From contig CAKVMF010000025.1 of the NCBI GenBank assembly GCA_934771675.1, positions 1 to 9,861 on the forward strand: DNA of 9,861 nt, given 5' to 3'. The DNA is from an uncultured Clostridia bacterium (GTDB lineage: Bacteria; Bacillota; Clostridia; Christensenellales; UBA1242). The stretch's first letter is position 1; each line of letters opens with the position of its first letter. The position numbers and the translations under genes are program-made. This document shows, piece after piece, positions 1 through 6,318 of this stretch. Under the pieces are notes generated by a model. The model ran no database searches, was not told where the DNA came from, and worked only from the letters and a program-made list of their open reading frames with translations.

Positions 1-589
1 GTATCAAGTGCTAGAATTTATAAATGAATTTTCGAGCAGAAATGGATATATGCCATCAGTTCGTGAAATTTGCAAAGCATTTGACATGACTTCATCTTCT
101 TCCGCTTTTTACTACCTTACCCAGCTTGAAAATGAAGGGCTTATCGTTAAATCAAATGGCAAAAATAGAGCGATAACAATCACCGGTGAAAAGATTAATA
201 AAAAAGCAAATATCTTTTCAGTCGTTGGAAAAGTTGCCGCTGGAAAGCCAATTTTTGCCGCTGAAAATCTTGAAGAAGAAATTGACCTGCCAACTGAATT
301 ATTTGGAATAAACAATGGTGATATGTTTATGCTTAATGTTTCTGGCGACAGCATGGTTAAAGCTGGAATATTTAGCGGCGACAAGATTGTTGTTCGAAAA
401 CAAGAAACTGCTGAAAATGGCGAAATTGTTGTTGCAATGGTTGACGATAGCGCAACGGTTAAACGTTTTTACAAAGAAAATAATCACTTTAGACTTCAAC
501 CTGAAAATGATTTTATGAGTCCTATTATTGTTGATAACTGCCAAATTATTGGAATTGTTGTCGGACTTATTAGACAAAAAATAAATTAA
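1..589 (+). CDS. lexA: LexA repressor (SOS regulator), 5' end cut by window edge
   Basis: LexA represses SOS genes and cleaves itself when RecA filaments form on single-stranded DNA. The open frame already runs at the left edge (codons Tyr-Gln-Val from base 2). The GTG at 8 is therefore an internal Val of the usual 'xVLxFI' LexA start region, not the initiator; only a few N-terminal residues are missing. Counting that Val as residue 1, the winged-helix DNA-binding domain spans about 1-60 and includes the family motif PSVREI at 17-22. The peptidase S24 domain covers about 70-193. It has the Ala78-Gly79 self-cleavage site, nucleophile Ser115 in GDSM and general base Lys152. The spacings of 37 and 37 residues are close to those of E. 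coli LexA (A84, S119, K156). Function is seen directly from these motifs. The true start and any LexA operator upstream lie outside the window. Confidence 0.95.
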   Translation, partial: YQVLEFINEFSSRNGYMPSVREICKAFDMTSSSSAFYYLTQLENEGLIVKSNGKNRAITITGEKINKKANIFSVVGKVAAGKPIFAAENLEEEIDLPTELFGINNGDMFMLNVSGDSMVKAGIFSGDKIVVRKQETAENGEIVVAMVDDSATVKRFYKENNHFRLQPENDFMSPIIVDNCQIIGIVVGLIRQKIN

Positions 590-592
590 CAA

Positions 593-620
593 TTGATTTT
601 TTAAATTTTTTGATTAAAAT
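593..620 (+). promoter_or_regulatory. Candidate sigma-A promoter for the nine-cysteine protein
   Basis: TTGATT (593-598), a 16-base spacer and TAAAAT (615-620) lie between the lexA stop and the next gene. They would start transcription just before the AAGGAG site at 631. In such AT-rich DNA chance matches are common, so read-through from lexA remains possible. Confidence 0.35.
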
Positions 621-630
621 ATTTATGACG

Positions 631-636
631 AAGGAG
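631..636 (+). promoter_or_regulatory. Ribosome binding site that fixes the start at 643
   Basis: AAGGAG lies 6 bases before the ATG at 643. The frame stays open upstream to a TTG at 610 and an ATG at 625, but neither has a Shine-Dalgarno sequence. This places the start of the cysteine-rich protein at 643. Confidence 0.8.
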
Positions 637-642
637 AAATTT

Positions 643-921
643 ATGAAACAAGGTATTCATGGTGATGAAAACGGAATGTGCGTTCTTGATGAAACAAAGA
701 GTTGCACAGATTGTGGAGAATGTGACAGATGCGATATTGACCCAACAAAAATTTGTGATAACTGTGGAAAATGTTTGGATCATTACAACACAAATGACAA
801 AGGTTTTGTTGAAATCCCTATTGCAAAAATTGATATGACCGGTTGCGACCCTAGTCTTGAAGATTTTTACAAAGAAATGGGACTCGACAAAGAAGATGAC
901 GACTTTGACGAAAACAATTAA
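643..921 (+). CDS. Small nine-cysteine protein, function unknown
   Basis: I do not recognise a named family for this 92-residue acidic, soluble protein. It has nine cysteines at residues 13, 21, 24, 27, 30, 38, 41, 44 and 68. The core reads C-x2-C-x2-C-x2-C-x7-C-x2-C-x2-C, in effect two similar knots (CTDCGECDRC and CDNCGKC). Such spacing suits binding of zinc or an iron-sulfur cluster. It does not match the CxxCxxCxxxCP ferredoxin pattern, and only one knot is followed within ten residues by a Pro. There is no signal peptide or membrane segment. The C-terminal 20 residues are rich in Asp and Glu. The start at 643 is set by AAGGAG; 53 bases separate it from lexA and a terminator follows directly. 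Metal binding is inferred from the cysteines; the role is unknown. Confidence 0.8.
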   Translation: MKQGIHGDENGMCVLDETKSCTDCGECDRCDIDPTKICDNCGKCLDHYNTNDKGFVEIPIAKIDMTGCDPSLEDFYKEMGLDKEDDDFDENN

Positions 922-943
922 TTAAAATAAGCAAAATTAACAC

Positions 944-978
944 AAAAAAACAGTCCAAAATTGGACTGCTTTTTATTT
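944..978. terminator. Bidirectional hairpin terminator between convergent genes
   Basis: The inverted repeat CAGTCC(AAAATT)GGACTG at 951-968 can also pair further, as CAGTCCAA/TTGGACTG. It is flanked by A7 on the left and T5 on the right, giving a U-tract on either strand. It sits between the plus-strand cysteine-rich gene ending at 921 and the minus-strand synthase ending at 987, so it can serve both. Confidence 0.85.
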
Positions 979-986
979 ATCTACTA

Positions 987-2177
987 TTATTCTTTTTCAA
1001 TCAAACCAAACTCATCAAACACTTTTGCAATAATATCTGCGGCTTCTTCCAAAACTTCTTTGGTGTGAGTTGTTGTGTAAGTTGTTCTAACCAAACATTG
1101 TCCTGGTGGTGTTGCTGGTGGCAAAACTGGGTTTGCATAAACACCTTCCTCAAACAAACGTTTGCAAACTTTAAGTGTAACTTCTTGGTCATATGTGAAA
1201 AGTGCAATGATTGGAGCTTTGCTATCAGCAAACTTGATTCCCCTTTCGCGCAAAAGTTTTCTCATATATTCTGCAACTTCTGTTAAGTGAGCAACTCTTT
1301 CTGGTTCTTCCTTTATGATGTGGAGTGCTTCAAGTGTTGCAGCCAAACATCCAGGAGTGATTGACGCACTAAAAATGAATGGTCTTGAGTTGTGACGGAT
1401 AAATTCTGCAACTTCCTTTGTGCAACCGCAATATCCACCCATACTTGCAAGAGATTTTGAGAATGTTCCATAAATAAGGTCAACTTCATCAGTCAAGCCA
1501 AAGTATTCAGCAGTTCCTGCACCAGTTTTTCCAAGAACACCAAAGCTGTGCGCATCATCAACCATGATTCTTGCGCCATATTTGTGCTTAAGCTCAACAA
1601 GTCTTGGCAAGTCACAAATATCACCTGTCATTGAAAAAATACCATCAGTAACAATCAAGATTCCAGCATCTTCAGGAACTTCTTTGAGTTTTTCTTCCAA
1701 ATCATCATAGTCCAAGTGATTGAATCTAACCATTTTTGCATATGAAAGTCTGCAGCCATCATAAATTGACGCATGGTTTTCTTTGTCGCAAAAAATATAA
1801 TCCTTTCTTCCAGCAATGCAAGAAATTACACCAAGGTTTGTTTGGAAACCTGTGCTCATTGTTACACAGTCTTCTTTGCCCAAAAATTCTGCAAGTTCCT
1901 TTTCAAGTTGAATATGAAGGCTTGTTGTTCCGTTTAAAAATCTTGAGCCAGAACAACCAGTTCCAAATTCTTCAGTTGCCTTGACTGAAGCTGCAATAAC
2001 TCTTGGGTCACTTGTAAGTCCCTGATAGTTGTTTGAGCCAATCATAATTTTTCTGCCGCCTTCCATTTCAACAACAGTATCTTGCTTTGACTCTAATGTG
2101 TGAAAATATGGATAAATACCTGCCGCTTTAACATCACGAGCAAGTGTATAATCTTTACATTTTTGAAATAAATCCAT
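987..2177 (-). CDS. PLP-dependent alpha-oxoamine synthase, serine palmitoyltransferase-like branch
   Basis: Enzymes of this fold-type I family join an amino acid to an acyl thioester with loss of CO2. They include glycine C-acetyltransferase (Kbl), 8-amino-7-oxononanoate synthase (BioF) and serine palmitoyltransferase (SPT). At 396 residues it has the usual bacterial length. Visible residues are Asn50-Tyr51 near the substrate site, His135 in NHASIYDG (stacks on PLP), Asp207 and His210 in VDDAH, Schiff-base Lys241 in GTFSKS, and Arg364. The motifs CSGSRFLNGT (75-84), HASIYDGCR (135-143) and the PPATPP loop (353-358) recall Sphingomonas and Bacteroides SPT more than BioF or Kbl. That judgement is from memory, not from a search. 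The ATG at 2177 has AGGAG 6 bases upstream and a near-consensus promoter. No bio, tdh or known sphingolipid gene is adjacent, so the substrate remains open. Confidence 0.85.
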   Translation of the reverse strand: MDLFQKCKDYTLARDVKAAGIYPYFHTLESKQDTVVEMEGGRKIMIGSNNYQGLTSDPRVIAASVKATEEFGTGCSGSRFLNGTTSLHIQLEKELAEFLGKEDCVTMSTGFQTNLGVISCIAGRKDYIFCDKENHASIYDGCRLSYAKMVRFNHLDYDDLEEKLKEVPEDAGILIVTDGIFSMTGDICDLPRLVELKHKYGARIMVDDAHSFGVLGKTGAGTAEYFGLTDEVDLIYGTFSKSLASMGGYCGCTKEVAEFIRHNSRPFIFSASITPGCLAATLEALHIIKEEPERVAHLTEVAEYMRKLLRERGIKFADSKAPIIALFTYDQEVTLKVCKRLFEEGVYANPVLPPATPPGQCLVRTTYTTTHTKEVLEEAADIIAKVFDEFGLIEKE

Positions 2178-2206
2178 GTGATACTCCTAATTTGTTTTAT
2201 GTTAGC

Positions 2207-2235
2207 ATTATAAAATATTTTTCAAAATTATTCAA
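2207..2235 (-). promoter_or_regulatory. Strong sigma-A type promoter for the alpha-oxoamine synthase
   Basis: Read on the minus strand: TTGAAT (2235-2230), a 17-base spacer and a perfect TATAAT (2212-2207). This gives a start near 2200 and a leader of roughly 23 bases carrying AGGAG at 2188-2184. It is the best promoter match in the window. Confidence 0.7.
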
Positions 2236-2266
2236 ATCATTTAATGCCAGATTGTAAAATTTTTAT

Positions 2267-2294
2267 TTGAGTTTATAAAAAAAATGTATATAAT
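2267..2294 (+). promoter_or_regulatory. Candidate promoter overlapping the first codons of the acyltransferase-like gene
   Basis: TTGAGT (2267-2272), a 16-base spacer and TATAAT (2289-2294) would start transcription at about 2301-2302, on the second in-frame ATG (2302). An alternative, TTGTAA (2252-2257) with TATAAA (2274-2279), would start near the first ATG (2284). Neither ATG has a Shine-Dalgarno sequence. Confidence 0.4.
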
Positions 2295-3438
2295 TATAGA
2301 TATGAATCAGAGAAAATATGTAAAGACTTTTATTGATAAAAGATTTTTTGATATGCCACCAAACAAGCTAAACAGTTTTTTCACTGCCAAGAAATTTGGA
2401 GTATTAGACACAAAAATTGAAGACATAAAACCTTTTATTTACCTAGTTAACAAAACAAACATTTATGATAGGTTCATAGTTGAACACGCATTTAATTTCA
2501 ATCATGTTTTTTTGAAAGAAGATGTTTTTCAAAGGATTTTGGATGGCTCAATTTCAAAAGATGAATACAAAGACTTAATTAATGCCGTAAAAACATTAAA
2601 AGAAGCATATGTTTCAATAGTTCTCTTTCCTGAAAAAGACTACACAGTGTTTGGTGATTTTGAAAAATTGTCGCAAAAAGCAACAAATTTCCTTGTAAAA
2701 ACCACCTATAACCTAAAATTTATTGACATTGCGGGAATGTTTTATGCCTATCCAATTTGGTCACCAGTCCACAGAAAATGCGATGTAAAAATCAATGAGG
2801 TTGGCATTGTTCCATACGTTAAATACAGGCAATTATCTGAAGAAGATGCAAACTTTTTAATCAATAACAGTTTGCCATCATCTGCCAGCATTTACGCAAA
2901 AAGAATGCAACTTGAAATTTTAACAAACAACAGAGCTGCCGGTTTAGATAGAATCATTTACTGCTGTCCAAAATGCAAAACCTTGTTTGATGTTTATTCT
3001 GAATACAATTGTCTTAAGTGCAACAACTGCGGCTCGGCGATTGAAATTGGTCAAGACGGAAATATCTTGTTTTGTAATGATGTTGACACATTTGACGATT
3101 TAAAAGCATTTCAATATGAACTTTTAACAAAAACAATATTTGCTGAAAAAGAACTAAAAAGTTACAATAATACTTTTTATGCAACAAAAATAAAAACTAA
3201 TAAATTCAAGTTTATACCAGGTTTTAGATTTTCAATAATGACCGATAGAATCTTTTTTTCGAAAGCAGGATTTTCAAAAGAAATTTTGATTAAAAATATG
3301 AAGTATGTGGGCTTGCTTCCAAGCAATATAATTTCAATTATTTTAAAAGATGGCTCTGAATTTTATTTTAAGGGTGATGGCCATGAGAATTTTTATCTTT
3401 TGGTTGACTTATTTAATATTCAAACAAACAAAAATTAA
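2284..3438 (+). CDS. Degenerate lysophospholipid acyltransferase-like protein with zinc ribbon and PH/GRAM-like tail
   Basis: This 384-residue protein resembles, from memory, clostridial PlsC-type (1-acylglycerol-3-phosphate acyltransferase) proteins that carry a C-terminal zinc ribbon. Residues about 45-215 look like the acyltransferase fold. The place of the catalytic HX4D reads N56-K57-TNIY-D62, with Lys for His, and the FPEG block reads FPEK (115-118). A zinc ribbon follows: C228-x2-C231 and C246-x2-C249, with extra Cys227 and Cys243. Residues about 295-378 are beta-rich and end in a TDRIFFS...DGSEFYF pattern typical of PH/GRAM-like modules. There is no signal peptide or clear membrane span. 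Loss of the catalytic His suggests a non-catalytic, perhaps lipid-sensing or scaffolding protein; that is inference. The start could be 2284 or, with the better promoter, 2302; no ribosome site decides. It is divergent from the SPT-like synthase and ends at a terminator. Confidence 0.65.
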   Translation: MYIIIDMNQRKYVKTFIDKRFFDMPPNKLNSFFTAKKFGVLDTKIEDIKPFIYLVNKTNIYDRFIVEHAFNFNHVFLKEDVFQRILDGSISKDEYKDLINAVKTLKEAYVSIVLFPEKDYTVFGDFEKLSQKATNFLVKTTYNLKFIDIAGMFYAYPIWSPVHRKCDVKINEVGIVPYVKYRQLSEEDANFLINNSLPSSASIYAKRMQLEILTNNRAAGLDRIIYCCPKCKTLFDVYSEYNCLKCNNCGSAIEIGQDGNILFCNDVDTFDDLKAFQYELLTKTIFAEKELKSYNNTFYATKIKTNKFKFIPGFRFSIMTDRIFFSKAGFSKEILIKNMKYVGLLPSNIISIILKDGSEFYFKGDGHENFYLLVDLFNIQTNKN

Positions 3439-3465
3439 AGAAGTGCAAATGCACTTCTTTTTATA
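3437..3465. terminator. Bidirectional hairpin terminator between convergent genes
   Basis: The perfect inverted repeat AAAGAAGTGCA/TGCACTTCTTT spans 3437-3460 with a 2-base centre, or a 10-bp stem with an AAAT loop. T's follow on the plus strand to 3462. It begins within the TAA of the plus-strand gene (3436-3438) and abuts the stop of the minus-strand OB-fold gene (3461-3463). Its minus-strand U-tract (A431-434 region, 3431-3434) is interrupted, so it should act best on the plus strand. Confidence 0.8.
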
Positions 3466-4186
3466 TTGCTTCTGATGAGTTTTCAAGTTTTTTGCCTTGA
3501 ATCCCATCATTTTGAGCCATACTGTTTAAGCATTGGCTGTTTGTTATATTATTGGTGTCAGAATAGTTTTCATCAAGTGCAATCATAACACTTGAAAGCG
3601 AGATTTCATATGCTGTTTTTGTTTCAAAAGCATTCTCGTTGATTTTCTTTTGGTATTTTCTGCTTTGGATTCTTCCTTGAACTTCAAGTTTTTCTCCAAC
3701 AACAAGATCCTTAACAAACCTTGCATTACGTCCCCAAGCTATGCATGGAAGATAGTCGCTTTTGTTGTAAGCTCTGTTAACAGCAAGCAAACAATCGCAA
3801 ATTTCTCTTCCAAATGGAGTGGTTCTGTAAATTGGTTCTTTGCAGATATATCCAATCAAAAAAATTTGGTTAACCTCGTTCATTTCGTTTGGATCAAGAA
3901 GTTCCTTAACAAAGATTGTGAGCATCAATTTGCTCTTATTCTCTTCAATTTTGTTATAACTTCTAAATTGTCCTGAAAGCCCAATTTCGTCACCTATTTT
4001 GAAATCTTTAATCAGTCTTTCGGAAATTGTTATAGGGAGTTCGTCAACTTCGTCTGAAAGTCTTTGAACTTCAATAAGCATTTCAAAGAAACCTTCGCCC
4101 ATAACTGTGTGAGAATATGTTGGAAGTTCTTTGATTTTACCTTTGATTAAAACATGATTATTGTTTTCATATGAAGCATAATTCAT
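3461..4186 (-). CDS. Tandem OB-fold single-stranded DNA-binding-like protein
   Basis: This 241-residue protein has two consecutive OB-fold segments of the single-strand-binding type. The first (about 11-95) starts NHVLIKGKI and has a GDEIGLSGQFRSY strand pair. The second (about 107-200) is closer to classical SSB: NQIFLIGYICKEP, then GREICDCLLAVNRAY, then the W151 strand, VGEKLEVQGRIQSRKY, and an exit strand. Typical bacterial SSB has one OB fold and an acidic DDDIPF tip that binds partners. Here the 40-residue tail is Asn/Ser-rich and lacks that tip, so this is probably not the replicative SSB. The ATG at 4186 has AAGGA 9 bases upstream. It lies 22 bases behind the deacetylase stop with no terminator between, so the two are likely co-transcribed. 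Single-stranded DNA binding is inferred from the fold; the process it serves is unknown. Confidence 0.8.
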   Translation of the reverse strand: MNYASYENNNHVLIKGKIKELPTYSHTVMGEGFFEMLIEVQRLSDEVDELPITISERLIKDFKIGDEIGLSGQFRSYNKIEENKSKLMLTIFVKELLDPNEMNEVNQIFLIGYICKEPIYRTTPFGREICDCLLAVNRAYNKSDYLPCIAWGRNARFVKDLVVGEKLEVQGRIQSRKYQKKINENAFETKTAYEISLSSVMIALDENYSDTNNITNSQCLNSMAQNDGIQGKKLENSSEAI

Positions 4187-4208
4187 AAACTGCCATCCTT
4201 ATAGTGTT

Positions 4209-4973
4209 TTATTTTCTTTTTTGTAATCCGTTGTTATCAATATAATAATTTTCATTGTAAACAAGGTCAGATATCTTTACCATTTGATATCCTTCGCCCT
4301 TAAGATATGAAATTATTAATGGCAGTGCGTCCAAAATATGGTCTGAATTGTTATGACAAAGAATTATCGAACCATTTTTCACGCTCTGCTTAACACGAGA
4401 TAAAATTTCATTTGCACTCAAACCTTTCCAATCTAAACTATCAACATCCCACTGTATGGTTTTTAAGCCCAAATCGCCTGCTACAGTCAAAACCGAGTCA
4501 TTATAATCACCAAATGGTGCTCTAAAAAATTTTACTGGTTTATTTGTGATTTTTGTGAGCATATTCATTGATGTTTCAAGTTCACTTTTCATTCCATCAA
4601 TTGAAAGTGTGCTCATTTTTGGATGTGTGTTTGAATGAGTGCCAATGTCAAATCCGGCTTCATCTATCATCTTTACTTTGTCAGCATTTTGTTCAATCCA
4701 AAATCCCACCAAAAAGAATGTTCCAACAATGCCATTATCTGTTAATGTTTTTACAATTTTTTCAGTTTTGTCTGAACCCCATGCAGCATCAAAAGTTAAA
4801 GCAACTTTTTTTTCAGCGGTATCAACAGAGTATATTGGCACTTGCCTTTTTGCATAGCCAAAAAATACTGCTCCTGTGTTTGTAAATGCAATAAGTGAAG
4901 CCAAAAATATCGCTACCAGCGACATGGCGATCAATCGTGCCACTGGTTTAAATTTCATGCAAAATATCTTCAT
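4209..4973 (-). CDS. pdaB: PdaB-like sporulation polysaccharide deacetylase, membrane-anchored
   Basis: Polysaccharide deacetylases of the NodB/CE4 fold remove acetyl groups from peptidoglycan sugars; PdaB acts late in Bacillus spore formation. The 254 residues begin with a basic start and a hydrophobic segment (about 11-33), consistent with a signal anchor. The catalytic domain follows from about 55. Motif 1 is TFDAAWG (60-66), with base Asp62. The second Asp, a metal ligand in classical TFDDG enzymes, is Ala63; PdaB proteins share this change (TFDISWG in B. subtilis, from memory). Also present are HSNTHP with His113 and His117, RAPFGDYN with Arg151, a DVDSLDW block (176-182) and ILCHNN with His207. 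AAAGGAG sits 8 bases before the ATG; Met6 is a weaker alternative start. It lies just downstream of the sigF operon, which fits a sporulation role. Activity with Ala63 is uncertain. Confidence 0.85.
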   Translation of the reverse strand: MKIFCMKFKPVARLIAMSLVAIFLASLIAFTNTGAVFFGYAKRQVPIYSVDTAEKKVALTFDAAWGSDKTEKIVKTLTDNGIVGTFFLVGFWIEQNADKVKMIDEAGFDIGTHSNTHPKMSTLSIDGMKSELETSMNMLTKITNKPVKFFRAPFGDYNDSVLTVAGDLGLKTIQWDVDSLDWKGLSANEILSRVKQSVKNGSIILCHNNSDHILDALPLIISYLKGEGYQMVKISDLVYNENYYIDNNGLQKRK

Positions 4974-5027
4974 ATAATTTACTCCTTTATTTTAAATTAA
5001 TATTGCATAATCTTACAAAACTTATTT

Positions 5028-5055
5028 TTTATAATAATGTGAAAATAGTTTACAA
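5028..5055 (-). promoter_or_regulatory. Candidate promoter for the deacetylase and OB-fold pair
   Basis: Read on the minus strand: TTGTAA (5055-5050), a 16-base spacer and TATAAA (5033-5028), in the 168-base gap upstream of the deacetylase. No convincing sigma-E, sigma-F or sigma-G promoter was found by eye, although sporulation control would be expected. The match is modest for AT-rich DNA. Confidence 0.3.
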
Positions 5056-5127
5056 AACGTCGAATTGTGTCATATGCATCAAATTGTTTGCTATTAAATT
5101 CTATTAAAATAAACTTTTTAATATGAC

Positions 5128-5154
5128 AAAACCACAGCAAATCACTGTGGTTTT
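5128..5154 (-). terminator. Hairpin at the end of the spoIIA operon, containing the sigF stop codon
   Basis: Read on the minus strand, AAAACCACAG pairs with CTGTGGTTTT (10 bp) around a 7-base loop, TGATTTG. The TGA at the start of the loop is the sigF stop codon, so the 5' arm encodes the last residues of sigma-F. The U-run is short (four T's, part of the stem, then GTC), so it may terminate only partly. Confidence 0.65.
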
Positions 5155-5885
5155 AATTTGTTTTTTAATTGTTCTATAATTTTTGATTCTAATCTTGAAA
5201 CTTGAACCTGTGAAACATCCAAAAGCTCGGCAACTTCACCTTGAGTTTTTCCCCTGTAATAACGAAGAATGATTATCTTTTTTTCTTTTTCAGGCAAATT
5301 CATGATTTCGTTTTTCAAAATAAACTTGTCGAGCATATCATCGCTTTTATCAAAAACCATGAGTTTGTCTATCACATTTTGACTATTTGGATCATTTTCA
5401 TCAATTTTAGCATGAAGCGAAACCATCTGCTGACATGAGTCTAGTGCAACAACAATATCTTCTTTGTCAACACCAAATTTTTCTGCAATAACATCAATTG
5501 TTGGGCTTTCACCGTTCTTTTTCTTTTCTTCTTCAATAAAAGCCTTAACCTTTATCGCTAAAGTTTTTATTGACCTTGAAACTTTAATACTTCCGTCATC
5601 ACGCAAAAATCTCTTAATCTCACCTGAAATCATTGGAACCGCATAAGTTGAAAATTTAACATCAAAACTTGGGTCAAAATTTTTAATTGCTTTCAAAAAA
5701 CCAACACATCCAATTTGATATAAATCATCATATTCAGTTCCTTTTCCAAGGTAACTTTTAACAATCGCTTTAATCAGTGGAAAATTTCCATTTACAAGTT
5801 GTTCAGTTGCATCTTTGTCGCCATCCTTTGAACGCTTGATTAGTTCGTTTGTTTGAGCTGTGTCAATCGGCTTGTATTCGTCCAT
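5142..5885 (-). CDS. sigF: RNA polymerase sigma-F, forespore sporulation sigma factor
   Basis: Sigma-F directs the first forespore-specific transcription after asymmetric division and is held inactive by SpoIIAB. The 247-residue protein has the sigma-70 layout for this group. Region 2 runs about 30-98, with YDDLYQIGCVGFLKAI for core binding and FSTYAVPMISGEIKRFLRDDG for -10 recognition. Region 3 covers about 103-155. Region 4 covers about 190-245, with the helix-turn-helix TQGEVAELLDVSQVQVSRLE. The sequence also resembles sigma-G, but the short N-terminus lacks sigma-G features. The gene is the third of spoIIAA-spoIIAB-sigF, which settles the identity. Its ATG overlaps the spoIIAB stop by one base (TAATG), with a close AAGGG only 3 bases upstream, so translation is probably coupled to spoIIAB. 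A hairpin overlaps its 3' end. Confidence 0.95.
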   Translation of the reverse strand: MDEYKPIDTAQTNELIKRSKDGDKDATEQLVNGNFPLIKAIVKSYLGKGTEYDDLYQIGCVGFLKAIKNFDPSFDVKFSTYAVPMISGEIKRFLRDDGSIKVSRSIKTLAIKVKAFIEEEKKKNGESPTIDVIAEKFGVDKEDIVVALDSCQQMVSLHAKIDENDPNSQNVIDKLMVFDKSDDMLDKFILKNEIMNLPEKEKKIIILRYYRGKTQGEVAELLDVSQVQVSRLESKIIEQLKNKLKPQ

Positions 5886-6310
5886 TAGCCCTTGATTACC
5901 TTTTGCATATGGATAATGAGTCCACTAGGATTGTTTGGCTTAACTTCAAGATTATTCATAAACGAATCCATCAATGTAAATCCCATTCCAGAATGCTCCT
6001 CATCGGCCTTGGTTGTCCAAAATGGCTGCATCGCCATATCTATATCTTCAATGCCAACTCCAAAATCTGTAACAATGATGTCTACCTGTCTTCCACTAAT
6101 GCCAACTTCAAGAACAATTTTTCCTCCTTTGTCACCATAGCCATGAACTATTGAATTTGTAACCGCTTCACTAACAGATGTTTTTATATCATTGATTTCA
6201 GACACCGTTGGATTGAGTTCAGCGCAAAACATACTCGCCACACTTCTGGCAAAACTCTCATTGACTTTTTTTGCTTCAAATTCAAGTTTAAAATAGTTAT
6301 CAAATGCCAT
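5885..6310 (-). CDS. spoIIAB: Anti-sigma-F factor and serine kinase SpoIIAB
   Basis: SpoIIAB binds and inhibits sigma-F, and phosphorylates SpoIIAA on serine using ATP; dephosphorylated SpoIIAA frees sigma-F. The 141 residues form a single GHKL ATPase domain. The N-box helix is DIKTSVSEAVTNSIVHGY (41-58), with Glu48 and Mg-coordinating Asn52. The G1 box is DFGVGI (82-87). The ATP lid (about 97-107) is followed by the G2 box SGMGFTLM (107-114). Length and motifs match the Bacillus protein closely. The ATG at 6310 is preceded 8 bases upstream by AAGGGGG, which overlaps the TAA of spoIIAA. Its own stop overlaps the sigF start by one base. All three genes should therefore be made in fixed proportion, as the partner switch needs. 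Confidence 0.96.
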   Translation of the reverse strand: MAFDNYFKLEFEAKKVNESFARSVASMFCAELNPTVSEINDIKTSVSEAVTNSIVHGYGDKGGKIVLEVGISGRQVDIIVTDFGVGIEDIDMAMQPFWTTKADEEHSGMGFTLMDSFMNNLEVKPNNPSGLIIHMQKVIKG

Positions 6311-6318
6311 TACATTTT

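Noticed and set aside
8..10. GTG as lexA start
   Set aside because: The frame is open to the window edge and the codon aligns with an internal Val of LexA.
610..642. Upstream TTG (610) and ATG (625) starts for the cysteine-rich protein
   Set aside because: Neither has a ribosome site, while AAGGAG is well spaced for 643.
663..774. Ferredoxin or 4Fe-4S domain in the nine-cysteine protein
   Set aside because: The CxxCxxCxxxCP pattern is absent; the spacing only permits a general metal-binding suggestion.
5829..5846. GAAC...GTTC pair resembling a LexA box
   Set aside because: The arms are 9 bases apart instead of 4, and the site lies inside the sigF coding region.
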